Assembly: GCF_000612625.1 (NCBI RefSeq)
Contig: NZ_CCAS010000004.1
Span: 1-64,000, forward strand
Source of the DNA: Neobacillus jeddahensis
GTDB lineage: Bacteria; Bacillota; Bacilli; Bacillales; Cytobacillaceae
Direction: 5' to 3'
Length of the DNA stretch: 64,000 bases
The position numbers were made by a program, and so were the translations under genes. This document shows positions 30,694 through 42,014 of the stretch, piece by piece (position 1 is the stretch's first letter; every line of letters starts with the position of its first letter). The notes under the pieces were generated by a model. It did not search any database, was not told where the DNA came from, and worked only from the letters and a program-made list of their open reading frames with translations.

Positions 30694-31473
30694 TTAGTTT
30701 GATCTTAATTTATCAAGTTCAACAAGGAACTTATCATTTAATACTTTAATATATGTTCCTTTCATACCAAGAGAACGAGATTCAATAACCCCAGCACTCT
30801 CAAGCTTTCTTAATGCATTTACAATAACAGAGCGTGTAATACCGACACGGTCTGCGATTTTGGAAGCAACAAGTAAACCTTCTTTGCCATTTAATTCTTC
30901 AAAAATATGTTCAATTGCTTCTAGTTCACTATAAGATAATGAACTAATGGCCATTTGAACAACCGCCTTGCTTCTTGCTTCTTCTTCAATTTCCTCTGCT
31001 TTTTCACGCAAAATTTCCATACCAACAACAGTGGCACCGTATTCACCGAGGATAAGATCATCATCTTGGAATTTCTCTTGCAATCTTGCCAAAATTAATG
31101 TACCAAGACGCTCACCGCCGCCAATAATTGGAACAATGGTAGTTAACCCTTCACGGAATAATTCGCCGTTTTCCACTGGAAAAGCTGTATATTGGCTATC
31201 AATATCAAGATTTGATGAAGTTTCTTGAATATTAAACAAACCTTTTGTGTATTCTTCAGGAAATTGACGATCCTCGAACATTTTTTTCATTCTTTCATTT
31301 TCGATTTGCTGATGTATTGAAAACCCAAGAAGCTTTCCACGACGGCTAACAATGTAAACATTAGCTTCAATTACTTCACTCAATACTTCAGACATTTCCT
31401 TGAAGTTCACAGGCTTTCCAGCCGCTTTTTGTAATAACACATTAATTCTTCTAGTTTTTGTAAGTAAATCCAT
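30694..31473 (-). CDS. codY: GTP-sensing transcriptional repressor CodY
   Basis: CodY senses GTP and branched-chain amino acids and represses starvation, competence and sporulation genes. The 259-residue protein has an N-terminal GAF domain and a C-terminal winged helix-turn-helix with [23 protein letters not shown] split over about 203-223. It follows hslU by 121 bases, as in Bacillus clpQ-clpY-codY. A terminator follows, then directly rpsB. Confidence 0.98.
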   Translation of the reverse strand: MDLLTKTRRINVLLQKAAGKPVNFKEMSEVLSEVIEANVYIVSRRGKLLGFSIHQQIENERMKKMFEDRQFPEEYTKGLFNIQETSSNLDIDSQYTAFPVENGELFREGLTTIVPIIGGGERLGTLILARLQEKFQDDDLILGEYGATVVGMEILREKAEEIEEEARSKAVVQMAISSLSYSELEAIEHIFEELNGKEGLLVASKIADRVGITRSVIVNALRKLESAGVIESRSLGMKGTYIKVLNDKFLVELDKLRSN

Positions 31474-31594
31474 CTGTTTCTTCCTCCTAATTGACTACAA
31501 CCATTATTGAATTTTCACTCAATTAATACAATCTTTTCGATGTATTAGGTATTGATATAGAATGTGTTTATCGAGATTCGAAAAACAGACATTC

Positions 31595-32998
31595 TTAAAG
31601 GATAAATTGGGATAAATCTTTATTTTTAGAAATTGCACCAAGTTTATCATCAACATATTGTGGGGTGATAGAGATTTTTTCCATGGAGATATCTGGAGCT
31701 TCAAAAGATAAATCTTCTAATAGCTTTTCTAATATCGTATGGAGTCTTCTAGCACCGATATTATCTGTATTTTGATTCACTTCAAATGCTACTTCAGCAA
31801 TTCTACGAATAGCATCGTCAGAAAATTCAATTTGTATACCTTCTGTTTCCAATAATGCTTGATATTGTTTAATTAAGGCATTATCCGGTTCAATCAAAAT
31901 CCTGAAGAAATCCTCAACTGTCAGTTTAGTTAGTTCAACACGAATCGGGAAACGTCCTTGCAGTTCCGGAATTAAATCTGATGGCTTTGCCATATGAAAA
32001 GCACCTGCAGCAATAAATAAAATATGATCTGTTTTGATTGATCCATATTTCGTCACGACTGTTGACCCTTCTACTACTGGTAAAATATCCCGTTGAACAC
32101 CTTCTCGAGATACATCTGCTGAAGATCCCCCAGAATTTTTACTTGCGATTTTATCGATTTCATCAATAAAAATAATTCCGGATTGTTCTGCTCGATAAAT
32201 TGCCTCTGATGTTACCTCATCCATGTCAATTAACTTTGCAGCTTCTTCAGTTGTTAAAACCTTTCTTGCTTCGTGGACAGTTAATTTTCTTTTCTTCCGT
32301 TTTTTCGGCATTAAATTGCTGAGGGCATCCTGCATATTCATTCCCATTTGCTCAATGCCAGAACCTTGAAGCATATCAAACATAGACGGCGTTTGCTCTT
32401 CCACTTCGACCGTTACCATTTCATCTTCTAACTGACCGAGAGCTAGTTTTTCTTTAACAATTTTCCGTTTTTCTTGAACGGAATAATCTTCTTGATGTGT
32501 TTCTTGTTCTGAAGAGGAATTTCCGCCGCCAAATAACATTTCGAGTGGATTTTTATAACCAGAAGATTTTTTACCAGATGGTACAAGTAAATCCACTAGC
32601 CTGCTGTTTGCATTTTCTTCGGCTAGTTCCTTCACACTTTGCATCCGGTCTTCTTTCACTAAGCGAACGGAAGTTTCAGCTAAGTCTCTAACCATCGATT
32701 CAACATCACGACCAACATAGCCTACTTCTGTAAATTTAGTTGCTTCCACTTTAATAAACGGAGCACCAACAAGCTTGGCGATCCTTCTGGCAATTTCCGT
32801 TTTCCCAACACCAGTTGGGCCAATCATCAAAATGTTCTTTGGAATAATTTCTTCCCGGAGTTTATCATTCAATAATCCCCTTCTGTAACGATTCCGTAAC
32901 GCAACAGCAACGGCTTTCTTGGCATCTTTTTGTCCAATAATATACTGATCAAGTCTTTCGACAATTTGACGAGGAGTTAAATTAGTTATTTTTCCCAT
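31595..32998 (-). CDS. hslU: ATP-dependent protease ATPase subunit HslU (ClpY)
   Basis: HslU is the AAA+ unfoldase that delivers substrates to HslV. The 467-residue protein has [16 protein letters not shown] (8-23), Walker A GPTGVGKT (60-67), a long I-domain insertion, Walker B with [10 protein letters not shown], and the Sensor-2 NIGARRLHT region. The ATG is 19 bases after hslV, so co-transcription is near certain. Confidence 0.97.
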   Translation of the reverse strand: MGKITNLTPRQIVERLDQYIIGQKDAKKAVAVALRNRYRRGLLNDKLREEIIPKNILMIGPTGVGKTEIARRIAKLVGAPFIKVEATKFTEVGYVGRDVESMVRDLAETSVRLVKEDRMQSVKELAEENANSRLVDLLVPSGKKSSGYKNPLEMLFGGGNSSSEQETHQEDYSVQEKRKIVKEKLALGQLEDEMVTVEVEEQTPSMFDMLQGSGIEQMGMNMQDALSNLMPKKRKKRKLTVHEARKVLTTEEAAKLIDMDEVTSEAIYRAEQSGIIFIDEIDKIASKNSGGSSADVSREGVQRDILPVVEGSTVVTKYGSIKTDHILFIAAGAFHMAKPSDLIPELQGRFPIRVELTKLTVEDFFRILIEPDNALIKQYQALLETEGIQIEFSDDAIRRIAEVAFEVNQNTDNIGARRLHTILEKLLEDLSFEAPDISMEKISITPQYVDDKLGAISKNKDLSQFIL

Positions 32999-33017
32999 TC
33001 TCTTCTATCTCCTTCCG

Positions 33018-33560
33018 TTATAGCTCTTCCACGATAATGTTATTGTTCGTATAAACACATATTTCCGCAGCTATTTCTAAAGAAGCTTTTGCGATTTCTT
33101 TCGCAGACAAGTGGTCACCAGCATATTTCTTCAGTGAGCGTCCTGCAGCTAAAGCGTAATTACCACCAGATCCAATCGCAAGAATACCATCATCAGGTTC
33201 GATCACTTCACCAGTACCGGACACAAGAAGCAGACTTTCTCGGTTCATAACAATTAACATCGCTTCCAACTTGCGCAGCATTTTGTCGTTTCTCCACTCT
33301 TTAGCGAGTTCGACAGCTGCTCTTTGAAGGTTTCCGTTATATTCCTCTAACTTTGCTTCAAACAGTTCAAATAGTGTAAAAGCATCAGCAACAGAACCGG
33401 CGAAGCCAGCCAATACTTTTCCATTAAATATCTTACGAACCTTTTTTGCTGTGTGTTTCATCACTACTGCGTTTCCAAATGTCACTTGGCCATCACCTGA
33501 CATGGAGCATTCACCGTTATGATGGACTGCAAATATCGTTGTCGCGTGGAATTGATTCAT
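33018..33560 (-). CDS. hslV: ATP-dependent protease subunit HslV (ClpQ)
   Basis: HslV is the proteasome-like peptidase partner of HslU. Start is the ATG at 33560 with AAGGAGGA just upstream, giving 180 residues; the open frame runs 47 codons further but without family similarity or a ribosome site. The N-terminus reads [14 protein letters not shown]. Thr7 or Thr8 could be the nucleophile after trimming; Ser2, used by B. subtilis CodW, is Asn here. [14 protein letters not shown] and the C-terminal IIVEEL are typical. xerC, upstream in B. subtilis, is missing. Confidence 0.94.
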   Translation of the reverse strand: MNQFHATTIFAVHHNGECSMSGDGQVTFGNAVVMKHTAKKVRKIFNGKVLAGFAGSVADAFTLFELFEAKLEEYNGNLQRAAVELAKEWRNDKMLRKLEAMLIVMNRESLLLVSGTGEVIEPDDGILAIGSGGNYALAAGRSLKKYAGDHLSAKEIAKASLEIAAEICVYTNNNIIVEEL

Positions 33561-33837
33561 GAAAATCTTCCTCCTTCTGGAGTAATTATCGTTAATAAAC
33601 ACATCTGGTATGTAAATAATGGGTTTAATTAATGGGTCGACATCAATAACTTCAACAAATGGATAAAACGAAATCACTGCAATCAAGTTGTTAATGTTCA
33701 ATTGTTTATTTTGCGTAATTCCTCTTTATTTGTAAACACTCAAGCAGTAAATTTAATAAAAAATTCACATTTATCATACTATTCCCTGCCAAGAGCTACT
33801 AAATAGTAACACACTTCAACAGTCCATGCAATAAATT

Positions 33838-35145
33838 TTACAAAACTTTCACAAAGTTCTGAATTGTTTCCAGCGCCCGATTGGCATGCTGTAAATTTCT
33901 TTCCTGTTTCCCTTTTATTCTAACTGGCAGTTCAGGAAATAACCCAAAATTTGCATTCATCGGCTGAAAGTTATCAGGATTTGCGGTTGTAATGTAACGC
34001 GCCATACTTCCAATAGCCGTTTCAACAGGAAACTCCACGGTCTCCATGTCATTTGCTAGACGAGCAGCATTGATTCCGGCAATTAGCCCACTTGCTGCTG
34101 ATTCAACATATCCTTCTACTCCAGTCATTTGACCTGCAAAAAATAAATCTTCGCGATTTCGGAACTGATAAGTGGCCTTTAAAACCTTAGGCGAATTAAT
34201 AAACGTATTTCGATGCATGACGCCATAGCGAATGATCTCTGCATTTTCAAGACCAGGAATTAATTGGATAACTTCCTTTTGTGCCCCCCACTTTAAATGT
34301 GTCTGAAAACCAACAATATTAAATAAAGTTCCAGCAGCATCATCTTGACGAAGTTGCACTACTGCAAATGGTCTTTTCCCTGTTTTCGGGTCTTCTAAGC
34401 CAACAGGTTTTAACGGTCCAAAAAGCATCGTTTTCTTCCCTCTGCTCGCCATTACTTCAATTGGCATACAGCCCTCAAAAAAAACTTCTTTTTCAAATTC
34501 CTTCAAAGGCACCGTCTCTGCAGTAATGAGTGCTTCGTAAAACTGATTAAACTCCTCTTCTGTCATCGGACAATTCAAATACGCCGCTTCGCCTTTATCA
34601 TAACGGGATTTTAAATATACCTTATCCATGTTAATGCTTTCTTTTTCTAAAATTGGGGCAGCAGCATCATAAAAATATAAATAATCTTCCCCAGTCAAGC
34701 TTTTAAGCTGTGCAGAAAGACCTGGACTTGTTAATGGACCCGTTGCAATAATAGTTGGTCCTTCAGGAATTTCCGTAACCTCTTCATTTACAACCGTCAC
34801 ATTTTCATGGTTTTTGACCATCTCTGTTACTTTAGCAGCAAATTCATGTCGATCTACCGCTAAGGCACCACCAGCAGGAACAGAACAGGCATCTGCAGCA
34901 GCAATGATGACTGAATCAAGTTTTCTCATTTCCTCCTTTAAGACCCCAACTGCATTCGTTAATGTATTGGCCCGCAATGAATTACTACAAACTAATTCAG
35001 CAAATTTATCAGTGTGATGAGCTGGTGTTTGTTTTACCGGACGCATTTCGTAAAGTCGAACCTTTACACCTCGTTTAGCAATCTGCCATGCAGCTTCACT
35101 TCCAGCCAAGCCAGCACCAATGACATTTATTGTTACGTCTTTCAT
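33838..35145 (-). CDS. trmFO: Folate/FAD-dependent tRNA (uracil-54-C5)-methyltransferase
   Basis: TrmFO (Gid) methylates U54 in tRNA using methylenetetrahydrofolate and FAD. The 435-residue protein begins with the FAD-binding motif [13 protein letters not shown] (8-20) and has [15 protein letters not shown] and CSNSLRAN. Position after topA matches B. subtilis. The next 277 bases before hslV contain no gene. Confidence 0.97.
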   Translation of the reverse strand: MKDVTINVIGAGLAGSEAAWQIAKRGVKVRLYEMRPVKQTPAHHTDKFAELVCSNSLRANTLTNAVGVLKEEMRKLDSVIIAAADACSVPAGGALAVDRHEFAAKVTEMVKNHENVTVVNEEVTEIPEGPTIIATGPLTSPGLSAQLKSLTGEDYLYFYDAAAPILEKESINMDKVYLKSRYDKGEAAYLNCPMTEEEFNQFYEALITAETVPLKEFEKEVFFEGCMPIEVMASRGKKTMLFGPLKPVGLEDPKTGKRPFAVVQLRQDDAAGTLFNIVGFQTHLKWGAQKEVIQLIPGLENAEIIRYGVMHRNTFINSPKVLKATYQFRNREDLFFAGQMTGVEGYVESAASGLIAGINAARLANDMETVEFPVETAIGSMARYITTANPDNFQPMNANFGLFPELPVRIKGKQERNLQHANRALETIQNFVKVL

Positions 35146-35241
35146 TTAGTAACCTCCTGAATTTTTTCCTAAACCTATTGTTTCATTACATTTTGGTTAA
35201 AAAAGTACTTTATATATACCTTTCCCACAATTAAGTCCATC

Positions 35242-35265
35242 TTGCATTGTACTATACGAATGCAA
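35242..35265. promoter_or_regulatory. Inverted repeat upstream of trmFO
   Basis: TTGCATT (35242-35248) and AATGCAA (35259-35265) form a 7-10-7 inverted repeat about 100 bases before the trmFO start. It may be an operator or RNA hairpin; a candidate -10 (TACAAT) overlaps it. Function unknown. Confidence 0.35.
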
Positions 35266-35386
35266 AACAAAAAAGGTTTTTATTCTACATAGAGAAAAAC
35301 TCACAATTGGCGAGCCCCCCAAGGGCGAAGACAAAGGCGTAGTTACTCTTATACGGGAAAGGAAGATTACTTGCCTATCGACAAAT

Positions 35387-35414
35387 AAAAAGAGTGGAGT
35401 ATCCCACTCTTTTT
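35387..35414 (-). terminator. Terminator after topA
   Basis: AAAAAGAGTGG pairs with CCACTCTTTTT around a 6-base loop, overlapping the topA stop codon; A and T runs occur on both sides, so it may work in both directions. Confidence 0.85.
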
Positions 35415-37491
35415 AACTCTGTTGTTCTTCCTTATAGTCACAAGCCGTACATTGAACCTGAACACCTTTTTTCAACTTCTTTTCTACTAAAAGACCTTCA
35501 CATTTAGGACAGGGTCTTGGTAGTGGTTTATCCCAAGAGATGAATTCACATTCAGGATATCGAGTACAACCATAAAACAATCGTTTTTTCTTACTTTTTC
35601 TTTCAATTATCTGGCCTTCTTTACAATTGGGACAGGTAACACCAATTTCTTTCACAATCGGTTTCGTATTCCGACAATCAGGGAAATTACTGCATGCCAT
35701 AAATTTACCATATCTACCCATTTTAAAAACCATTGGGTTTCCACAGTTTTCACAATCTTCACCAGCAGGCTCATCCTTAATTTCAATTGATTGCATTTCT
35801 TTTTCAGCTTTTTCTAAATGAGTTTCAAAATCACGATAGAATTCATCGATTATTTGTACCCAGCTAACTTTTCCATCTTCAACATGATCTAATCCCTGCT
35901 CCATTTTTGCCGTGAATTCTACATCAAGAATTTCAGGGAAGAATTCTAGAATTAGCTCATTAATAATTTCGCCTAGTTCAGTTGGGATAAAGCGTTTATT
36001 ATCCAACGCAACATAGCCCCGTTTTTGAATGGTATCCAAAGTAGGTGCATATGTTGAAGGTCGGCCAATTCCCAACTCTTCTAACGTTTTGACAAGTCTT
36101 GCTTCCGTGTATCGTGGCGGTGGCTGTGTGAAGTGCTGTTTTGGCTCAATGTCCTTTTTAAACACTTCATCTCCTTCTTTAAGGTCTGGAAGCATTTTAT
36201 TAGGCCCGTCTGCTTGATCATCTGATCCCTCAACATAAAGTTTCATAAAGCCGGGAAACTTTACTTTGGAACCGGTAGCTCGGAAGATAACATTTCCATT
36301 CTGCAAATCAACACTCATCGTATCCATAATAGCCTGTGCCATTTGACTTGCTAAAAAGCGTTCCCAAATTAATTTGTATAAACGGAGCTGATCACGAGAA
36401 AGAAATTCCTTCAGGCTGTTTGGATCCCTTAATGTACTTGTTGGACGGATTGCTTCATGGGCATCCTGCGCATTTGCTTGCTTTTTTTCTTTTCTTTGTT
36501 CTTCTTTTAAATAATTCTCGCCATATTCAGATTTTATATAACTCGCAGCCTCGGCTTGTGCAATCTCTGATATTCTCGTTGAATCCGTTCTCATATACGT
36601 GATAAGCCCAACTGTTCCTTCTTTTCCAAGCTCAATTCCTTCGTAAAGCTGTTGGGCAAGCATCATCGTTTTCTTCGCTCGGAAGTTAAGCTTTCTTGCT
36701 GCTTCCTGCTGCAAGGATGAGGTAATAAAAGGTGGTGCCGGGTTTCGACGACGTTCTTTTTTCGTCACTGAGATTACTTTGAATTTATTATCCTTTAATT
36801 GCTTTAACACTGATTGAACATCATCTTCGGATCCTAATTCCCTTTTATCTTGACCCACTAAGGAATAGAAAGCGGCGCTAAATTGATCTTTTCCCTTTAA
36901 AAATTCGCCTTCAATCGTCCAGTATTCTTCAGGCGTAAATGCTTTTATCTCTTTTTCTCTATCAATAATCAAACGTGTTGCAACTGATTGAACCCGTCCT
37001 GCACTTAACCCCTTTTTTACTTTTTTCCAAAGTAACGGGCTGATATTATAACCGACAAGCCGGTCTAAAATTCTGCGGGCCTGCTGAGCATCGACCAAAT
37101 CCATATTAATTGGGCGCGGATGCTTAAAGGATTCTTTAATAGCATCCTTTGTAATTTCATTAAAAACAACACGGCAATCTGAGTGTATATCAACATCCAA
37201 GCTATGCGCTAAATGCCAAGCAATTGCTTCACCTTCGCGATCCGGGTCAGCTGCGAGATATACTTTTTTCGCCTTTTTAGCAGCCGTTTTTAATTCTTTT
37301 AAAACAGGGCCCTTGCCACGGATGGTTATATATTTTGGCTCAAAGCTATTTTCAACATTGACCCCCATTTGGCTCCGTGGCAAATCACGGATGTGTCCCA
37401 TGGATGCTTTAACTTTATATTTGTTCCCTAAATATCGTTCGATTGTTTTCGCTTTTGCTGGCGACTCTACGATTACCAGAAATTCTGCCAT
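35413..37491 (-). CDS. topA: DNA topoisomerase I
   Basis: TopA relaxes negative supercoils. The 692-residue type IA enzyme has a Toprim domain ([12 protein letters not shown] near 7-18; DPDREGE 82-88), the active tyrosine Tyr299 in [12 protein letters not shown], and three C-terminal zinc-ribbon units with CENCG, CPNCKEG and CPKCEG. The ATG has AAGGAGG. It lies between dprA and trmFO as in B. subtilis. Confidence 0.98.
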   Translation of the reverse strand: MAEFLVIVESPAKAKTIERYLGNKYKVKASMGHIRDLPRSQMGVNVENSFEPKYITIRGKGPVLKELKTAAKKAKKVYLAADPDREGEAIAWHLAHSLDVDIHSDCRVVFNEITKDAIKESFKHPRPINMDLVDAQQARRILDRLVGYNISPLLWKKVKKGLSAGRVQSVATRLIIDREKEIKAFTPEEYWTIEGEFLKGKDQFSAAFYSLVGQDKRELGSEDDVQSVLKQLKDNKFKVISVTKKERRRNPAPPFITSSLQQEAARKLNFRAKKTMMLAQQLYEGIELGKEGTVGLITYMRTDSTRISEIAQAEAASYIKSEYGENYLKEEQRKEKKQANAQDAHEAIRPTSTLRDPNSLKEFLSRDQLRLYKLIWERFLASQMAQAIMDTMSVDLQNGNVIFRATGSKVKFPGFMKLYVEGSDDQADGPNKMLPDLKEGDEVFKKDIEPKQHFTQPPPRYTEARLVKTLEELGIGRPSTYAPTLDTIQKRGYVALDNKRFIPTELGEIINELILEFFPEILDVEFTAKMEQGLDHVEDGKVSWVQIIDEFYRDFETHLEKAEKEMQSIEIKDEPAGEDCENCGNPMVFKMGRYGKFMACSNFPDCRNTKPIVKEIGVTCPNCKEGQIIERKSKKKRLFYGCTRYPECEFISWDKPLPRPCPKCEGLLVEKKLKKGVQVQCTACDYKEEQQS

Positions 37492-37871
37492 TCAATATCC
37501 TCCTTAAGAGGGAAAGTGTGAAAGCGCCTCAAATTTGGCAATAGCCGCTTCTAAGTTGCTAACGATTTGAGAAGTTTTCCTAATTTCCAGTTTTAACAAC
37601 TTTATCAGGAGAAAATACTTTACAAAACTTCTTATCCCAAATTTTTTCAATTATATATGTTAGTTACAATATTATTTACTGAGTCTCAATCTATTCTTAC
37701 TTTATAAAAGTTATTATTGAATTTGTATAGGTAAAGAATCTCTACCACGTTTTTTGAACTTCTGTTGGAAAATGTATAACATAATAGAAAATTTTGCAAC
37801 CTTTTTTAGCTAATTTCTCCATTTTATCGAAAAAACCTGCAAAAATAACCAGTTCAAAATAAGAATTTTGA
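37492..37871. other. Intergenic region dprA-topA, no gene seen
   Basis: This 380-base AT-rich stretch should hold the dprA end and the topA promoter. I see no credible gene, no strong terminator and no convincing sigma-A promoter; the short open frame 37742-37924 overlaps dprA and resembles nothing. Confidence 0.6.
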
Positions 37872-38771
37872 TTAATGATGATCGATTCTAATTTCCTCCA
37901 ATATATCCTTAGCATTTGTGACAAGTTTTGCCCCTTGCTGGATTAGCTCGTTTGTTCCTCCTGAATATGGATTGAAAATACTCCCTGGTAAGGAAAAAAC
38001 ATCCCTTCCTTCATTAACGGCAAAATTAGCCGTGATCAGCGATCCACTTTTTCGCTTTGCTTCTATAATAAGCGTTCCAGCTGCTAAACCACTAATAATT
38101 CGATTCCGAGAGGGAAAATGCCACCTCTGAGGCTTTGTATCTGGTGGGTATTCTGAGAGGACAAGCTGAGTCTTCATCATGTTTACTGCAAGGCTGATAT
38201 TTTCCTTTGGGTAAATATGATAGATGCCTCCAGCAATAACAGCGATCGTTTGCCCGCCATTTTTGATGGCATGTTCATGTGCTAATGTATCTATCCCCAT
38301 TGCTAGCCCGCTAACGATAAGGACGCCTTGTTCAATAAGCTCGGGGAAGATTAATCGGATTGCATTTTTACCATACTGTGTTGCCTGACGAGAACCAACC
38401 ACCGCAAGCTTTGGCTCCTTTTCTAGTAGTGTTAAATCACCTTTAGCAAATAATGCCCATGGCGGCTGGTAAATTTCTTTTAAATTATTGGGATATTCCT
38501 TATCAAAGATGGTAATGACTGCAATATCATTTGTTTTATATTGGCGAATTTGTTCATGAATAATTTCGGGATGAAGTAAGATCGAAGTTTGTGCGGAAGG
38601 GTTATCGTGGTTTATTGCTCGAACCAAGAAATTTTGTTGTTTGGATGTTGGTATTTGGAGCTGATATAAAGACTGAAGTGTGGGATCTCTCTTTAACAAG
38701 TTAAAAACAAAGGTCCAAGAAACGTTTGGGTAGTGTAACAAATGAATCAGCTTTTCTTTGAAATCGTCCAT
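37872..38771 (-). CDS. dprA: DNA processing protein DprA
   Basis: DprA loads RecA on incoming single-stranded DNA during natural transformation. The 299-residue protein has the extended Rossmann fold with VVGSRQATQYG, SGLAMGIDTLAH and SRNRIISGLA motifs; no separate C-terminal winged-helix domain is evident, as in Bacillus DprA. The ATG has GGAGG about 12 bases upstream. It lies between sucD and topA. Confidence 0.95.
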   Translation of the reverse strand: MDDFKEKLIHLLHYPNVSWTFVFNLLKRDPTLQSLYQLQIPTSKQQNFLVRAINHDNPSAQTSILLHPEIIHEQIRQYKTNDIAVITIFDKEYPNNLKEIYQPPWALFAKGDLTLLEKEPKLAVVGSRQATQYGKNAIRLIFPELIEQGVLIVSGLAMGIDTLAHEHAIKNGGQTIAVIAGGIYHIYPKENISLAVNMMKTQLVLSEYPPDTKPQRWHFPSRNRIISGLAAGTLIIEAKRKSGSLITANFAVNEGRDVFSLPGSIFNPYSGGTNELIQQGAKLVTNAKDILEEIRIDHH

Positions 38772-38809
38772 TTAATAACAAACCTCCATTTATTTTTTTG
38801 AATGGACAA

Positions 38810-38835
38810 ATAGCCCCTCTCTATTGAGGGACTAT
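38810..38835 (-). terminator. Terminator-like hairpin after sucD
   Basis: ATAGCCCCTC (38810-38819) pairs with GAGGGACTAT (38826-38835) with a G-U pair. The minus-strand tail is TTGTCC, so termination strength is uncertain. Confidence 0.5.
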
Positions 38836-38861
38836 CTGTCATCATCAAGTGTTGTTTTCGA

Positions 38862-39764
38862 TTAGTGGGTTTTACATTTTTCATAAAGGCCTTGTTCTTT
38901 CAATACCCCAATTAAAGTTTCTCCCATCACTGATGGTGTATCCGCCACTTTAATACCACATTCATTCATGACGCGAATTTTTTCATCTGCAGTGCCTTTT
39001 CCGCCCGAAATAATCGCACCAGCGTGACCCATACGCTTTCCAGGAGGGGCTGTACGGCCGCCAATAAAACCAACAACTGGTTTAGTCATGTTTGCCTTCA
39101 CCCATTCAGCAGCTTCTTCTTCAGCAGTGCCACCGATTTCACCAATCATAATAACAGCGTAGGTTTCAGGATCTTCATTAAATGCTTTTAGAACGTCGAT
39201 GAAATTTGTTCCATTCACTGGATCTCCACCGATACCAACCGCTGTAGTTTGACCAAGTCCTGCTTGTGTAAGCTGGTGTACAGCTTCATATGTTAATGTT
39301 CCGGAGCGGGAAACTACGCCAACATGTCCTTTTGTATGAATGTAGCCTGGCATAATCCCAATTTTACACTCATCTGCCGTAATAACTCCCGGGCAGTTAG
39401 GACCTACTAAACGTGTCTTCTTGCCTTCCATATAACGTTTTACTTTTACCATATCCAATACAGGAATATGCTCAGTAATACAAATAACAAGATCTAACTC
39501 AGCATCAACTGCTTCAATGATAGAATCGGCAGCAAATGGAGCTGGAACATAGATAACCGAGGCATTAGCACCAGTAGCTTCAACCGCATCTTTGACTGTG
39601 TTAAAGACAGGTACACCTTCTACTTCTTGACCGCCTTTACCAGGAGATGTACCGCCGACAATTTTTGTTCCATATTCAAGCATTTGCTTTGTATGAAAAC
39701 GGGCAGTTCCGCCTGTAATACCTTGAACAATAACTTTCGTATCTTTATTAATAAAAACGCTCAC
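38862..39764 (-). CDS. sucD: Succinyl-CoA synthetase, alpha subunit
   Basis: SucD carries the CoA-binding site and the phosphorylated histidine of succinyl-CoA synthetase in the TCA cycle. The 300-residue protein has [13 protein letters not shown] (12-24), GPNCPGVI and the active His247 in [17 protein letters not shown]. It lies 23 bases after sucC and shares its promoter. Confidence 0.97.
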   Translation of the reverse strand: MSVFINKDTKVIVQGITGGTARFHTKQMLEYGTKIVGGTSPGKGGQEVEGVPVFNTVKDAVEATGANASVIYVPAPFAADSIIEAVDAELDLVICITEHIPVLDMVKVKRYMEGKKTRLVGPNCPGVITADECKIGIMPGYIHTKGHVGVVSRSGTLTYEAVHQLTQAGLGQTTAVGIGGDPVNGTNFIDVLKAFNEDPETYAVIMIGEIGGTAEEEAAEWVKANMTKPVVGFIGGRTAPPGKRMGHAGAIISGGKGTADEKIRVMNECGIKVADTPSVMGETLIGVLKEQGLYEKCKTH

Positions 39765-39787
39765 GTTAATTCCCCTTTCTCTTGATC

Positions 39788-40948
39788 CTATTTCACTAAT
39801 GAAACGATTTTTTGTGCGCCATCAGCCATGGATTCAGCAGCAATAATGTCTACACTTGACTCAGCAAGAATTTTCTTCCCTAAGTCAACATTTGTTCCTT
39901 CTAAGCGAACAACAAGCGGCACACTTAGTCCGACTTGCTTAGCTGCTTCTACAACACCCTCAGCAATAACATCACACTTCATGATTCCACCAAAGATATT
40001 GACAAAAATACCTTTTACGTTTGGATCAGAAAGGATAATTTTGAATGCCTCTGTAACTTTTTCCGCTGTTGCGCCGCCCCCAACATCAAGGAAGTTAGCG
40101 GGATCACCGCCATAATGTTTAATAATATCCATCGTTGACATAGCAAGTCCGGCACCATTAACCATACAGCCGATATTTCCATCTAAAGCAACATAGCTTA
40201 AATCATATTTAGATGCTTCGATTTCTTTTGCATCTTCTTCTTCTAGATCCCGATATGCTAAAACATCCTTTTGACGATATAATGCATTAGAATCAAAATT
40301 TAATTTTGCATCTAGTGCCATTACTTTTCCATCACCCGTAACAACGAGTGGATTGATTTCAGCAATAGAACAATCTTTTTCAATATAGGCATTGTATAAG
40401 CCCATCATAAACTTTACAGCTTGATTAACTAACTCATTTGGTATATTAATATTGAAAGCAATCCGGCGTGCTTGGAACGGCTGTAGGCCGATGGCAGGAT
40501 CAATTTCTTCTTTGAAAATTTTCTCTGGCGTTTTAGCTGCAACTTCTTCAATTTCCGTACCGCCTTCTTCTGAAGCCATTAAAACAACATGTGAAGTGGC
40601 ACGGTCTAATACTAGACCAACATAGTATTCCTTTTTAATATCACAGCCTTCTTCAATCAGCAAACGTTTCACTTCTTTGCCTTCAGGGCCTGTTTGGTGT
40701 GTTACTAACGTTTTACCTAGGATTTCGCTTGCATATGTACGAACCTCTTCAAGGTTTTTCGCAACTTTTACTCCGCCGGCTTTCCCCCGTCCGCCTGCAT
40801 GAATTTGCGCCTTAACTACACATACCTGTGTTCCTAGTTCTTGTGCGGCCTCAACTGCTTCTTCAACCGTGAATGCCACTTTTCCGTTAGGAACGGCAAC
40901 CCCATATTTTCTGAGGATCTCTTTCCCTTGATACTCATGGATATTCAT
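39788..40948 (-). CDS. sucC: Succinyl-CoA synthetase, beta subunit
   Basis: SucC is the ATP-grasp nucleotide-binding subunit of succinyl-CoA synthetase. Start is the ATG at 40948 ([10 protein letters not shown]), with AGGAGG 7 bases upstream; the frame continues 9 codons beyond but across the ribosome site. The product has 386 residues with [10 protein letters not shown] and INPLVV motifs. A sigma-A promoter lies about 45-75 bases upstream. Confidence 0.97.
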   Translation of the reverse strand: MNIHEYQGKEILRKYGVAVPNGKVAFTVEEAVEAAQELGTQVCVVKAQIHAGGRGKAGGVKVAKNLEEVRTYASEILGKTLVTHQTGPEGKEVKRLLIEEGCDIKKEYYVGLVLDRATSHVVLMASEEGGTEIEEVAAKTPEKIFKEEIDPAIGLQPFQARRIAFNINIPNELVNQAVKFMMGLYNAYIEKDCSIAEINPLVVTGDGKVMALDAKLNFDSNALYRQKDVLAYRDLEEEDAKEIEASKYDLSYVALDGNIGCMVNGAGLAMSTMDIIKHYGGDPANFLDVGGGATAEKVTEAFKIILSDPNVKGIFVNIFGGIMKCDVIAEGVVEAAKQVGLSVPLVVRLEGTNVDLGKKILAESSVDIIAAESMADGAQKIVSLVK

Positions 40949-40993
40949 TTCCCATCCTCCTATCAAACTCTTCAAAAAATTGACTCCGTTTTC

Positions 40994-41022
40994 ATTTTAT
41001 ATAATGACACAAACCTTGTCCA
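40994..41022 (-). promoter_or_regulatory. sigma-A promoter of sucCD
   Basis: TGGACA (41017-41022) and TAAAAT (40994-40999) are 17 bases apart on the minus strand. It lies after the rnhB terminator. Confidence 0.6.
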
Positions 41023-41140
41023 CCATTAAGCAAAAAAATTATATTCATCTTTCAAAAATTCAGAAAAGTTAATGGCTAAATCCACCATTTAATAAGGATT
41101 TTCCATATCAAACAACCGTTAATATTTTTTTACAAAACAA

Positions 41141-41166
41141 AAAAACAGGCACTAACCTGTTTTTTA
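41141..41166 (-). terminator. Terminator after rnhB
   Basis: AAAAAACAGG and CCTGTTTTTT form a 10-bp stem around CACTAA; it overlaps the rnhB stop codon and ends in a T run on the minus strand. Confidence 0.8.
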
Positions 41167-41949
41167 TTTGCTATATAGTATTTTCATATAATCTTTTACT
41201 GGTGCAAAGCTTTTACGATGATAGGAGGTAATCCCAAACTGCTTTATCGCGTCAATATGTTCTTTTGTTCCATATCCCATATTCTGCTGGAAACCATAGT
41301 CGGGATATGTAATTGAAAGTTCCTTCATCAACTCATCTCTTGCTACCTTTGCGACGATTGAAGCAGCGGCAATCGAAATGCTTTTTGCGTCCCCTTTAAA
41401 AATTGACTCTGATGGGTATGGTGTCTCAAGCTTCATTGCGTCTATTAACAAAAAATCTGGATTCGGTTTAAGTGAGGCCACGGCTGCATTCATTGCTTTT
41501 TTTGTCGCTTCATAAATATTAATCTCGTCAATTACATCTGCATGAATCATCGAAATACTGTAAGCTATTGCTTCTCTGCGAATAATTATATCGTATTCTT
41601 GGCGTCTCTTTTCCGACAGTTTTTTTGAGTCATCAATCCCGGCTAGATAAAAGTCCCCTGGTAGGATAACGGCAGCAGCCACAACTGGACCAGCAAGTGG
41701 TCCTCTTCCTACTTCGTCAATTCCGGCAATGAATCGGAATCCTTCAGCACGACATTTTCGTTCAAAGTGATTCATTTCATCAAATTTAACTTGTAATTTT
41801 TTTTCTTGTTCCCGTTGTCTCTTCCATTTTGTTAAGCATCTCTGAACTCCTTTTCTTTCATCATTTCCAAGTTCCTCAAGAAAAGGATTAGAATCATCTA
41901 AAATGGTGTCCAATTTTGCTTCAATTTCTGCGATTGATAATCTTTTCAT
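41164..41949 (-). CDS. rnhB: Ribonuclease HII
   Basis: RNase HII removes ribonucleotides misincorporated in DNA. The 261-residue protein has a helical N-terminal extension typical of Bacillus and the catalytic motif GIDEVGRGPLAGPVV with Asp78 and Glu79, plus a later Asp in LLIDAMKL. Start is the ATG at 41949 after AGGTGA; an upstream GTG lies within that site. In B. subtilis ylqG-ylqH follow; here only a terminator and the sucC promoter do. Confidence 0.96.
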   Translation of the reverse strand: MKRLSIAEIEAKLDTILDDSNPFLEELGNDERKGVQRCLTKWKRQREQEKKLQVKFDEMNHFERKCRAEGFRFIAGIDEVGRGPLAGPVVAAAVILPGDFYLAGIDDSKKLSEKRRQEYDIIIRREAIAYSISMIHADVIDEINIYEATKKAMNAAVASLKPNPDFLLIDAMKLETPYPSESIFKGDAKSISIAAASIVAKVARDELMKELSITYPDYGFQQNMGYGTKEHIDAIKQFGITSYHRKSFAPVKDYMKILYSK

Positions 41950-41972
41950 CTGCTTCACCTGTTTTTGTTCGA

Positions 41973-42000
41973 AAAATATAGCTCCCCAAATGGAGAGCTA
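41973..42000 (-). terminator. Possible terminator between rbgA and rnhB
   Basis: TAGCTCCCC (41979-41987) pairs with TGGAGAGCTA (41991-42000) through TAGCTC/GAGCTA plus CC/GG; minus-strand tail is ATATTTTTC. Confidence 0.5.
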
Positions 42001-42014
42001 GTTTTGATTTTGAG

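Noticed and set aside
33561..33701. 47-codon upstream extension of hslV as a remnant of xerC
   Set aside because: It shows no XerC motif (no HxLRH or C-terminal tyrosine region), and the ribosome site supports the ATG at 33560.
35280..35345. Possible third copy of the structured repeat (GC-rich stretch)
   Set aside because: It shares only short GC-rich words and lacks the conserved loop and paired arms.
37742..37924. 60-codon minus-strand open frame between topA and dprA
   Set aside because: It overlaps the dprA 3' end in another frame and has no recognisable content.
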